NCBI GenBank assembly: GCA_039090855.1
Contig: CM077034.1
Location: forward strand, 226,489,331-226,553,330
Length of the DNA stretch: 64,000 nt
Reading direction: 5' to 3'
Source: Macrothele yani
Lineage: Eukaryota; Arthropoda; Arachnida; Araneae; Macrothelidae
Under the pieces are notes generated by a model. The model was not told the DNA's origin and searched no databases. It saw only the letters and a program-made list of their open reading frames with translations. Positions 46,737 to 56,253 of this stretch are shown in pieces; position 1 is the first letter of the stretch; every line of letters starts with the position of its first letter. A program made the translations under genes and the position numbers.

Positions 46737-47139
46737 GGGAGTGTTTTTGGGGTTGGTGACAGTGTGTCATGTTTATTATATGGGTAAGTAACTCTTTAGA
46801 TTTTCCTAATATTATTAGAAATGGATGGACGGATCATCAGCAAAAAATGACTCTAAACTTTTGATTCTTTTGTATTCCAAAAAGTGCAAAAACTTCAAGA
46901 CAGTTCCAAAATTAATGAGTATGTATCCAGGAGACGTAGGGGATATTGCACAAATACCTTTGCAGCCTGTAGAGAAAGGGGATATTGCACAAATACCTTT
47001 GCAGCCTGTAGAGAAAGGAGGAAAAAACCCTTTTTTTCATTGTTTCTTCAATAAAGTTGCTGTCAAATTTGCCCCAGCAAAAATAATACTCGCCTATTCG
47101 TAGCCCACCCTGATTTCGAAGTTTAGCGACGTTCCTGCC
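46737..47139 (+). other. spacer with a 39-bp tandem duplication and small ORF
   Basis: A 92-codon frame (46825-47103) contains a perfect 39-bp direct duplication (about 46938-47015) that repeats GDIAQIPLQPVEK in frame. Nothing else identifies it, and it is probably not a gene. Confidence 0.4.
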
Positions 47140-49111
47140 TTACGGTTGAGGTCAAGTAATTTTGCTTCCTATACTTCAAATGGAAAGACTTCTGTACACA
47201 TTTTCTTCACAATTAATGCATTCCCAAGGATGAAAATTTGAACATCGATTAAAATAGCTTCATTTTATAACTTGGAATACTTAATATTTTCTGAAACATA
47301 ACCATAATTATGCAATCCAGCATTTGTTTGTCTACTGACGTCATAAAAGTGCAGGTCGCGCCATCTTTTTTCTGGACAATTAATGCGTTCCCAAGGATGA
47401 AAATTTGAACATCGATTAAAATAGCTTCATTTTATAACTTGGAATACTTAATATTTTCTGAAACATAACCATAATTATGCAATCCAGCATTTGTTTGTCT
47501 ACTGACGTCATCAAAGTACAGGTCGCCCCGCGCCATCTTTTTTCTGGACAATTAATGCGTTCCCAAGGATGAAAATTCGAACATCGATTAAAATAGCTTC
47601 ATTTTATAACATGGAATACTTAATATTTTCTGAAACATAACCATAATTATGCAATCCAGCATTTGTTTGTCTACTGACGTCATAAAAGTACAGGTCGCCC
47701 CGCGCCATCTTTTTTCTGGACAATTAATGCGTTCCCAAGGATGAAAATTTGAACATCGATTAAAATAGCTTCATTTTATAACTTGCAATACTTAATATTT
47801 TCTAAAACATAACCATAATCATGCAATCCAGCATTTGTTTGTCTACTGACGTCAGAAAAGTACAGGTCGCCCCGCGCCATCTTTTTCTGGACAATTAATG
47901 CGTTCCCAAGGATGAAAATTTGAACATCGATTAAAATAGCTTCATTTTATAACTTGGAATACTTAATATTTTCTGAAACATAACCATAATTATGCAATCC
48001 AGCATTTGTTTGTCTACTGACGTCATAAAAGTGCAGGTCGCGCCATCTTTTTTCTGGACAATTAATGCGTTCCCAAGGATGAAAATTTGAACATCGATTA
48101 AAATAGCTTCATTTTATAACTTGGAATACTTAATATTTTCTGAAACGTAACCATAATTATGCAATCCAACATTTGTTTCTCCACTGACGTCATCAAAGTA
48201 CAGGTCGCGCCATCGTTTTTCTGGACAATTAATGCGTTCTAAAGGATGAAAATTTGAACATAGATTAAAATAGCTTCATTTTATAACTTGGAATACTTAA
48301 TATTTTCTAAAACATAACCATAATCATGCAATCCAACATTAGTTTGTCTACTGACGTCATCAAAGTACAGGTCGCCCCGCGCCATCTTTTCTGGACAATT
48401 AATGCGTTCCCAAGGATGAAAATTTGAACATCGATTAAAATAGCTTCATTTTATAACTTGGAATACTTAATATTTTCTGAAACATAACCACAATTATGCA
48501 ATCCAACATTTGTTTCCCCACTGACGTCATCAAGTACAGGTCGCGCCATCTTTTTTCTGGACAATTAATGCGTTCCCAAGGATGAAAATTTGAACATAGA
48601 TTAAAATAGTTTCATTTTATAACTTGGAATACTTAATATTTTCTAAAACATAACCGTAATTATGCAATCCAACATTTGTTTGTCTGCTGACGTCATCAAA
48701 GTACAGGTCGCCCCGCGCCATCTTTTCTGGACAATTAATGCGTTCCCAAGGATGAAAATTTGAACATCGATTAAAATAAATAGCTTTATTTTATAACTTG
48801 GAATACTTAATATTTTCTAAAACATAACCGTAATTATGCAATCCATCATTTGTTTGTCTGCTGACGTCATCAAAGTACAGGTCGCGCCATCATTTTTCTG
48901 GTTTCAACACCACCAAAGGAAAAGTTATTGATTTTTAATGTAATTATGTTTATGTTTTAGAAAATATTAGGTATTCCAAGTCATAAAATGAAGCTATTTT
49001 AATCGATGTTCAAATTTTCATCCTTGGGAACGCATTAATTGTGAAGAAAATGTGTACAGAAGTTTTTCCATTGGATGTATAGGAAGCAAAATTACTTGAC
49101 GTCCACCTTAA
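47140..49111. mobile_element. TTAA-family element with ~10 internal ~170-bp repeats
   Basis: The right end ATTACTTGACGTCCACC plus TTAA (49108-49111) is the inverted form of the left end near 47140 (TTACGGTTGAGGTCAAGTAA, a diverged version of TTAAGGTGGACGTCAAGTAA). The interior is a tandem series recognised by GGACAATTAATGCGTTC at about 47373, 47548, 47718, 47889, 48056, 48225, 48393, 48558 and 48727. Each unit also carries TGACGTCA or a near match and GCGCCATCTTTT. The final arm (48905-49111) is inverted relative to the units. No ORF encodes a transposase. Confidence 0.8.
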
Positions 49112-49283
49112 GGATGTAAATCAGCTACTGTAACGTGCAAATCAGTTAATTACACTGTCCAACAATGAAATTTTTACAAGAATGGAAGTGGTTTTTCTGT
49201 ACAGATTTTTTGGGGAGCTCAACATGAAAATAACAATTAAAATCACTCTCTTAGCTACGGTTCCGGATTAATTTGACCATTTA
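49112..49283. other. spacer
   Basis: Short AT-rich spacer between the TTAA element and the next Tc1-like element. Nothing recognised. Confidence 0.4.
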
Positions 49284-49285
49284 TA

Positions 49286-50828
49286 CACTGCTGGACAATT
49301 GCTAAGGACGGATCATAAACGGCTATATATAGCGCATAAAAAAGTAAGTGTGGTTGGATGCCAAATGAAATAAAATAATGTCAGAATGCCAGGACATTAC
49401 AAGAAAGACAATTTATTGTGCTCTGAAATCCAGAAGGCTTTGGAACGTGTTCAAGGGACAAACAGGCCATTTTGTGCAGAATACGTAAACGTGAAAAAAA
49501 TGCAATTACCGTCCGCAGGCGTTCCGGCGTAAGATGTCAATACGGGATATGGCCACCATGGAGGGCGATGCAAGATTCCACACGTCGTGTCATGCTTTGC
49601 ACAACGTTATCAAGCAGCTGTTGGAGTAATTTATCCCATTCCTCTGTCAGTGCACGGATGAGGGTGTCCTTATTTATTGGAGTGCATTGGCAACCAGCAA
49701 GACTCCTCCCCAAAGCACCCCACACATTTTCAATGGGATTCAGATCTGGAGAACGTGCTGGCCATACGAGGCGTTGAATATCCTCGCTCTCAAGACACTC
49801 CTGGACAGCGGCTGTTCGATGACATGTTGCGTTGTCGTCCATGAAAATGAATCTATCACCGAAAGCACCACGGAACATGCGAACATGAGGTAGCAGAACA
49901 TCATTAATGTATCGTTGGCCAGTCATAGTCCCAGTTGGAAGCACATAGAGGGACGTACGGCCATTGATCATGATGCCAGCCCATACCATGACACTACATG
50001 TCGGATATCGGTCCCTTTCCTGTATGTTTGCTGGACAATATGCAGTACCACTATCACGCCAGATCAGTTGTCGTCGACAATCAGACGATAGACTGCATCT
50101 ACTCTCATCTGAGAAGAGGACAGCAGACCAGTCGTTATCAGTCCAACTGCGATGTTGATGGCACCATTGCAAACGGGCGATACGGTGACGTCTGGACAAT
50201 GGGATGTACACAGCAGGACGGCGGGCGTATAGTCCTCCTTCATGCAAACGTCTGGCGACAGTTTTTCGGGAGATCCGCTTGCCAGTAGCAGCCATAAACT
50301 GATTTGCTACCTCACTAGCTGTGCTGCGCCGGTGTCTTTTTGTTGATAGCACTATGTACCGATCTTCTGCAGGTGTCGTACTGCGAACACGACCTCCCCC
50401 GTGACGTTTGCTACACTCTCCATTTGTTTGAAATGATTTCCAAAGCCTTGAAACAACAGTGTGGCTGACGTCGAACTCCCTGGCAACATCTGTTATTTTT
50501 CGCCCTTCTTCAATCTTGCCAATAATACGGCCACGCGTAAAATCATCTAGGTGATGTCGGGAAGACATACTGAAAATTGCAAGTTCGTCAATTGATTCTT
50601 TCCCTTTCAACTTTGCGTTTGAACAACAACGGTCAATACGCGTCAAATCCTTTATATCTCTTATCAGCGCTATGACGTCACGAACAAGTTCGGCAATCCA
50701 AAATTTGCATACGCACAACACGTCTTACTGTATCCCGCACTTATGCTAATTTCCACATTTTCCTGCCTTCCATTTTATGGTTGCTATCGTTGCTATTGTC
50801 ATCCGTCCTTAGCAATTGTCCGGCAGTG
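49286..50828 (-). mobile_element. Tc1-like element with intact transposase
   Basis: CACTGCTGGACAATTGCTAA at 49286 pairs with the inverted end CAATTGTCCGGCAGTG at 50828 to form TIRs of ~27 bp. TA duplications lie at 49284-49285 and 50829-50830. At 1543 bp it is full length, and it is the only element in this window with an uninterrupted transposase. Two relatives (25183-26720 and 53372-54896) are decayed, and a solo TIR lies at 46378. Confidence 0.95.
49537..50568 (-). CDS. Tc1-like transposase, intact DD34E
   Basis: The 343-codon frame begins at ATG 50566-50568 (MSSRHHLDDFTRGRIIGK). The frame is also open for 51 codons upstream but without a convincing ATG. Order of parts: first HTH (about residues 8-45), GGGRVR linker, second HTH (residues ~60-115, including STASEVANQFMAATGKRIS), then the catalytic domain with FSDESR (first Asp, around residue 150), FMDDNATCH (second Asp) and PDLNPIENVW (Glu), the last two 34 residues apart. 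It ends HGGHIPY with TGA at 49537-49539. It would bind the element's TIRs and move it by cut and paste into TA sites in the nucleus. No key residue is visibly missing, so activity is possible but not shown. Confidence 0.92.
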   Translation of the reverse strand: MSSRHHLDDFTRGRIIGKIEEGRKITDVAREFDVSHTVVSRLWKSFQTNGECSKRHGGGRVRSTTPAEDRYIVLSTKRHRRSTASEVANQFMAATGKRISRKTVARRLHEGGLYARRPAVYIPLSRRHRIARLQWCHQHRSWTDNDWSAVLFSDESRCSLSSDCRRQLIWRDSGTAYCPANIQERDRYPTCSVMVWAGIMINGRTSLYVLPTGTMTGQRYINDVLLPHVRMFRGAFGDRFIFMDDNATCHRTAAVQECLESEDIQRLVWPARSPDLNPIENVWGALGRSLAGCQCTPINKDTLIRALTEEWDKLLQQLLDNVVQSMTRRVESCIALHGGHIPY

Positions 50829-51162
50829 TATTTAGTATATTTTACATATATTTCAATGGACTGTCCAAATACTAGGAATAAAATTTAACAAATTCACCTA
50901 CTTTATACACGCTGCTGTTTTGTCTGCCGCTTGTGGGGAACTTGCGGTGCATTTCTCTGGAGCATGCAGCAAAAATCTGCTAACATTACAGCATTCCACT
51001 CTCTTTTGTATCGTTGTTCCATTGCAGAAATGTCCTGCTGGAATCGCTCCCCATGTTTATCACTGAATACGTCACAGTTCTCAGGGAAGACATCGATATG
51101 TGAATGTAGGAAGTGCATCTTGAGTGACATGTTGTAGCCAAGTTTTTCATAAGCACGTAATA

Positions 51163-52409
51163 TTGGGTTGTCGGAAAAGTCACGACGTATTTTAGCCATG
51201 TTTTGCAAAGGTCATTTATTGATAGAAAGAACAAAGATCAATGAAGGATATAATGCCCGTTTTGTTCGATAACCTTTTGCCATCTTTCAGTGAGATCCCT
51301 CGTTCACAGAAGGACCTGTCTTTCGTGGCGAAAAACTGTACAAGGTGCTGATTTACAGCCTCATCTGAATTGAACGCTATGCCACGCTAGGACTGTTAAA
51401 GAGAGCGAAACAAGTGGAAGTCTGACGGCGCAAGGTTAGGCGAGTATGCCAAGCTCCGATAGTTTTTGGCGGGTGATCAAACTTGTGTGTGGTCTCGCGT
51501 TGTCGTGATGGAACACAACACTTTCACGATGAACGAGCTATGGACGTTTCTGGATGATGGATTCGTTCAAACTGTCGAATTGCCGACAGTACACATTCGA
51601 ATTGATTGTTTGGTCCTGTGGTAGGAGTTCGAAAAACACGACACCTTTAAAATCCCACCACACTGAGACCAGAACCTTCCGCTGACGAATGTCTGCTTTG
51701 GATGTCGTTTGAGGCGAAGCAGCACGTCGGGACCAAGACCGTTTGCGCAGCACATTGTTGTACACAATCCACTTTTCGTCACCAGTTATCAGTCGCTTCA
51801 AAAAGGATCGCTTTCCTCACGTTTAATGAGCATACCGCAGATGTTTATACGCGCCGTCAATTGAGCTTCTTTGAGTTCAGGAGGCCCACATATCGAGCTT
51901 GCTTACGTATCCCAGCTTCTTCACGTGGTCGTGAACGCTTGAATGATGGATGTGCAATGTGTCTGCAATGTGTCGTGTCGTGTAACGTGGGTTTGACTCG
52001 ATCAATGTCTTGATTTGGTCGTCATCAACCTCGGTGGGCCTCCCGGACCGAGGAGCATCGCTGAGGTCAAAATCACCAGCACGTAATTTTACGAACCACC
52101 CCTGGCACTGACGTTCTTGTAGAGCATTATTACCACGCAACTTTTCACAAGCTTTACGTGCGTTCTTCCCTTTACGGAAGTAAAACAGTAAAATATGGCG
52201 AAAATGCACAGTTTGGTCTTCCATCTTCAACTTGATGTCAGATCTCCGCAAATCAACCAAATCGCTCACTATTCCTTTTAGACTGCAGCTTGAAATGACA
52301 CCTGTCGAATGCCATAGCGATAACAGAGCAGCGCATGCCTCTAGTACTGCCAAAACCGCCCAACCGTCATCGGGGGCCAAAATTCGTCATGACTTTTCCG
52401 ACAAGCTAA
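51163..52409 (-). mobile_element. mariner element inserted in the conserved-family gene
   Basis: TTGGGTTGTCGGAAAAGTCA at 51163 and the inverted TTAGCTTGTCGGAAAAGTCA from 52409 are the TIRs (three mismatches in the first 20 bases). TA lies at 51161-51162 and 52410-52411. Removing 1247 bp plus one TA rejoins the host frame exactly (VEELL then RAYEKLGYN), which fixes both boundaries. Confidence 0.95.
51250..52210 (-). pseudogene. mariner transposase, frameshifted
   Basis: The frame is open from about 52380. The natural start is probably the MEDQTVHFRHILLFYFRKGK methionine near 52222, a standard mariner/SETMAR-type N-terminal HTH domain, followed by a QRCQGWF.. block and a second HTH (RSGRPTEVDDDQIKTLI). 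A shift separates this from ITGDEKWIVYNN (first Asp, 51538-51801). The second-Asp block (HHDNARPHTS-like) and YSPNLAPSDFHLF (third Asp) lie in two further frames near 51410-51510. It is inactive. Confidence 0.82.
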
Positions 52410-52972
52410 TAGTTCTTCCACAAGGTCCATGTAATTGTCAACCCTCTTGTTTCCCAAGAACAATGTTGCAACATTCCGAAAACATTGGCAAAGCATGTTG
52501 CTCATAAGGATTAAGAATACACTCAAACCGTTGTTCTCCCAACAGCTGGCGTATCTGTGGTCCAATGCATATATACCCTGTTTGATCTTCTCATTACTTA
52601 GTTGTGGGAACGTTTGGCAAAAGTATTGAAATACAGATTCATTCTTGTTCACAGCCTTTACAAATGTCTACGTGAGCCCGAGTTTTACGTGCAATGGCGG
52701 CAGAACAATTTTGCTAGCCATCACCAGAGGTTCGTATGCACCATTTTTTTTGTGCCAGGCAACATAGCTCTTCGTCGAGGCCTATTTATTCTGTTTGTAA
52801 TGTAGATCTCCTGCGTGGCTATCCCACTCGCAGATGTAGCAACAATACTTTGTGTACTCTACTTGCAAACCAAGCAAAATCGCAATAACTTTGAAATCTG
52901 CGCATATCAGCCATTCATGTTTATTGTAGCTGATGATGCTTAGAACACGTTTCAACACGGTATAACTTTTGT

Positions 52973-53371
52973 GACGTATATTCTAAATTAACTTTCCTTT
53001 TTAGTTTCTTTCTTTATGTAAATCTTGAGTTTGTTCTCAGTTATACTTCGCACTTAACGTGACATCTTTTCCCTCAAATGGCAACATAATTGAGGTGGAA
53101 TGAACGTGACGTATGCCTATTATGAGATAAGAACGAGAGATATAAACTACGAAACAACAGTTGCTTGTAGAGTGTGGTGTGTGGAGTGTCGATACCGATT
53201 TGTTATGTAAAGAGCTACATCTGTGCTGGAGAAATAAAGCATCATTTCCGTAAGTTTGACTTCTGTTTTTAAATGTTTCGTCTGGCCGTTAAGGTTTAAT
53301 TTAGGAACTATTTCATCGCATGGTGATGTTTTTAAAATAACGTATCAGTACGAAAATACATTTACGTTATA
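52973..53371. other. unexplained insertion or intron between gene pieces
   Basis: The gene homology stops at KSYTVLKRVL (about 52972) and resumes beyond the Tc1-like element at LAKES (54898). These ~400 bp and the Tc1-like element must both be foreign or intronic. A TATAAA (about 53139) and an AATAAA (about 53234) are present, but no LTR ends could be shown and no good GT-AG pair keeps the frame. Confidence 0.35.
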
Positions 53372-54896
53372 CACTGCCGGACAATTGCTAAGGACGGATG
53401 ACAATAGCAACGATAGCAACCATAAAATGGAAGGCAGGAAAATGTGGAAATTAGCATAAGTGCGGGATACAGTAAGACGTGTTGTGCGTATGCAAATTTT
53501 GGATTGCCGAACTTGTTCGTGACGTCATAGCGCTGATAAGAGATATAATGGATTTGACGCGTATTGACCGTTGTTGTTCAAACGCAAAGTTGAAAGGGAA
53601 AGAATCAATTGACGAACTTTCAATTTTCAGTATGTCTTCCCGACATCACCTAGATGATTTGACGCGTGGCCGTATTATTGGCAAGATTGAAGAAGGGCGA
53701 AAAATAACAGATGTTGCCAAGGAGTTCGACGTCAGCCACAGTGTTGTTTCAAGGCTTTGGAAATCATTTCAAACAAATGGAGAGTGTAGCAAACGTCACG
53801 GGGGAGGTCGTGTTCGCAGTACGACACCTGCAGAAGATCGGTACATAGTGCTATCAACAAAAAGACACCGGCGCAGCACAGCTAGTGAGGTAGCAAATCA
53901 GTTTATGGCTGCTACTGGCAAGCGGATCTCCCGAAAAACTGTCGCCAGACGTTTGCATGAAGGAGGACTATACGCCCACCGTCCTGTTGTGTGCATCCCA
54001 TTGTCCAGACGTCACCGTACCGCCCGTTTGCAATGGTGCCATTAACATCGCAATTAGACTGATAACGACTGGTTTGCTGTCTTCTTCTCAGATGAGAGTA
54101 GATACAGTCTATCGTCTGATTGTCGACGACAACTGATCTGGCGTGATAGTGGTACTGCATATTGTCCAGCAAACATACAGGATATCCGACATGTAGTGTC
54201 ATGGTATGGGCTGGCATCATGATCAATGGCCGTACGTCCCTCTATGTGCTTCCAACTGGGACTATGACTGGCCAACGATACATTAATGATGTTCTGCTAC
54301 CTCATGTTCGCATGTTCCGTGGTGCTGTCGGTGATAGATTCATTTTCATGGACGACAACGCAACATGCCATCGAACAGTCGCTGTCCAGGAGTGTCTTGA
54401 GAGAGAGGATATTCAACGCCTCGTATGGCCAGCACGTTCTCCAGATCTGAATCCCAATGAAAATGTGTGGGATGCTTTGGGGAGGAGTCTTGCTGGTCGC
54501 CAATGCCCTTCAATAAACAAGGACACCCTCATCCGTGCACTGACAGAGGAATGAGATAAATTACCCCAACAGCTGCTTGATAATGTTGTGCAAAGCATGA
54601 CACGACGTGTGGAATCTTGCATCGCCCTCCATCGTGGCCATATCCCATATTGACATCTTACGCCGGAGGACGGTAATTGCATTTTTTTTCACGTTTACGT
54701 ATTCTGCACAAAATGGCCTGTTTGTCCCTTGAACACGTTCCAAAGCCTTCTGGATTTCAGAGCACAATAAATTGTCTTTCTTGTAATGTCCTGGCATTCT
54801 GACATTATTTTATTTCACTTGGCATCCAACCACACTTACTTTTTTTATGCGCTATATAGCCATTTATGATCCGTCCTTAGCAATTGTCTAGCAGTG
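53372..54896 (+). mobile_element. Tc1-like element, third copy of the intact family
   Basis: CACTGCCGGACAATTGCTAA at 53372 and the inverted end CAATTGTCTAGCAGTG at 54896 are the TIRs, with TA at 53370-53371 and 54897-54898. Its orientation is opposite to the copy at 49286. It sits within the remains of the conserved-family gene. Confidence 0.93.
53632..54653 (+). pseudogene. Tc1-like transposase, disabled copy
   Basis: It aligns end to end with the intact 343-residue enzyme. ATG 53632 gives MSSRHHLDDLTRGRIIGKIE. A TAA at 54043-54045 cuts the protein after the HTH domains, at RLQWCH, and a TAG follows a few codons later. A small deletion near 54180 shifts the frame, and a TGA near 54552 interrupts the end. 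The catalytic blocks FSDESRYSL, FMDDNATCH and PDLNPNENVW remain; the last has Asn for the usual Ile next to the catalytic Glu. Confidence 0.9.
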
Positions 54897-55445
54897 TACT
54901 TTCTTTAGCTAAATCTGTATATGCAAGAGGGATAGAAGGCCTATTGTTACTATTATGTAGTAGTACAGTCTTTAGACTTGTTTTGGATGCATCTATAAGG
55001 AGTCTCCACTCGCCTGGTTCGTACAGAATGTTTAGTCCCTGCATCACACCTTCAACATTTTTGCAGAATGATATTTCGTCTTCACTGCTAAAATAGCCTC
55101 CCAGTTGTTTCTGGTGATCACGATAAACAATACACTTTTGCTGTATCGGCAAGAAGGTTCCACTGTTGCAATCGTGATGCTAACAGTTCAGCTTTACACT
55201 TTGGCAGCTCCAAATCTCTAATGAGATCACTAAGTTTACATTGTGTGACTCTGTGTGGTTCACTGGAGGAAAATGGTGGCACATATTCAGGATCCACATC
55301 ACTGGTGGATGGATGACCATTTATATCAACTGATTCCATAAGTTCATCATCATCGCTATTACTACTTGCCTGAACGTTAACTGGGGGATCAGGAACCTGC
55401 AATCCATCTCCTGGGCAAATAACGGATGGTATTACAGCGTAATAA

Positions 55446-55669
55446 GCCGCCCCGGTGGCGCAGTGGTCTAAGCGATGGCCTCTGATCATTCGTCCGAAAG
55501 GGGTCCGGGTTCGAATCCCGGTGAGGCATGGATGTTGTGTTTGTCTTACGGCACTGGCTCTCTCCCTTCCCTAGAACCAGTGACCCTAAATTAGGGACGG
55601 GCGACTGCTTATAGCCCATTGAGTTGCTCACGGTGGTCGTTAAACCTCCAATCAAAAAAAAAAAAAAAA
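55446..55669 (+). mobile_element. tRNA-derived SINE, copy 1
   Basis: Starts GCCGCCCCGGTGGCGCAGTG with an A box (TGGCGCAGTGGTC) and a perfect B box (GGTTCGAATCC) at tRNA spacing. A ~130-bp tRNA-unrelated body and an A-rich tail follow. A 12-bp duplication, ACAGCGTAATAA, flanks it (55434-55445 and 55670-55681), as expected from L1-type target-primed insertion. It lies inside the coding region of the conserved-family gene. Confidence 0.95.
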
Positions 55670-55910
55670 ACAGCGTAATAAATATTTCTCTTCCTCTTCG
55701 TATTTATTCCTTTCTTCAAAGGAGGTATCCTGCAGAAATAGCAATCGGTTGAGTGGTTTGTTGGTTCACGCCAAATGGCGGGCACAGCAAAGCGCATTGA
55801 GACTTTCTTCCCAGGCATCCAAGCATTCAGAGTTGATGAACATGTCGTACTGCACACATGTGGAGCTCAAGATTTAACTTGGGCTCCCACACGACACCCA
55901 CAATACATGA

Positions 55911-56133
55911 GCCGCCCCGGTGGCGCAGTGGTCTAAGGCGCTGGTCTCTGATCATTCGTCCGTAAGGGGTCCGGGTTCGAATCCCGGTGAGGCATGGATG
56001 TTGTGTTTGTCTTACGGCACTGGCTCTCTCCCTTCCCTGGAACCAGTGACCCTAAATTAGGGACGGGCGACTGCTTATAGCCCATTGAGTTGCTCACGGT
56101 GGTCGTTAAACCTTCAATCAAAAAAAAAAAAAA
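55911..56133 (+). mobile_element. tRNA-derived SINE, copy 2
   Basis: Nearly identical to copy 1 over its whole length, with the same A and B boxes and tail. The 11-bp duplication ACAATACATGA flanks it (55900-55910 and 56134-56144). It too interrupts the first coding part of the conserved-family gene. Confidence 0.95.
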
Positions 56134-56253
56134 ACAATACATGAAATATGCTTTTTCCACTTCTGGAGTCAATGGTCGTTTCCTGGAGCCACAAATCGCG
56201 TCACCACAAATAAAACAAAAGTTATGTGCATTGTTGATGCATTTGCGGGGCAT

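Larger units (their letters stand above)
50903..56253 (-). pseudogene. conserved repetitive invertebrate gene family, broken by four insertions
   Basis: From ATG 56251-56253 the protein begins MPRKCINNAHNFCFICGD with Cys pairs (CFIC, then HVCSTTC and DCYFC) resembling a zinc-binding N-terminus. Then come DPEYVPPFSSSEPHRVTQ, an LPKCKAELLASRLQQWNLL block, EWRLLIDASKTSLKTVLLHN, GLQVEYTKYCCYICEWDS, VLPPLHVKLGL and, at the C-terminus, FLHSHIDVFPENC...HGERFQQDI. I know this as a multicopy, mostly uncharacterised family in invertebrate genomes; its function is unknown. It is dead: TGA replaces Trp just before APHVC, stops occur after LHYKQNK and VKLGL, and frameshifts occur near 55150 and 52460-52580. 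SINEs (55446 and 55911), a Tc1-like element (53372) and a mariner (51163) split it. The stretch 52973-53371 is an unexplained gap in the homology. Confidence 0.75.

Noticed and set aside
49472..50288. Plus-strand ORFs over the intact transposase
   Set aside because: Antisense shadows of the 343-codon minus-strand gene; they show no motifs of their own.
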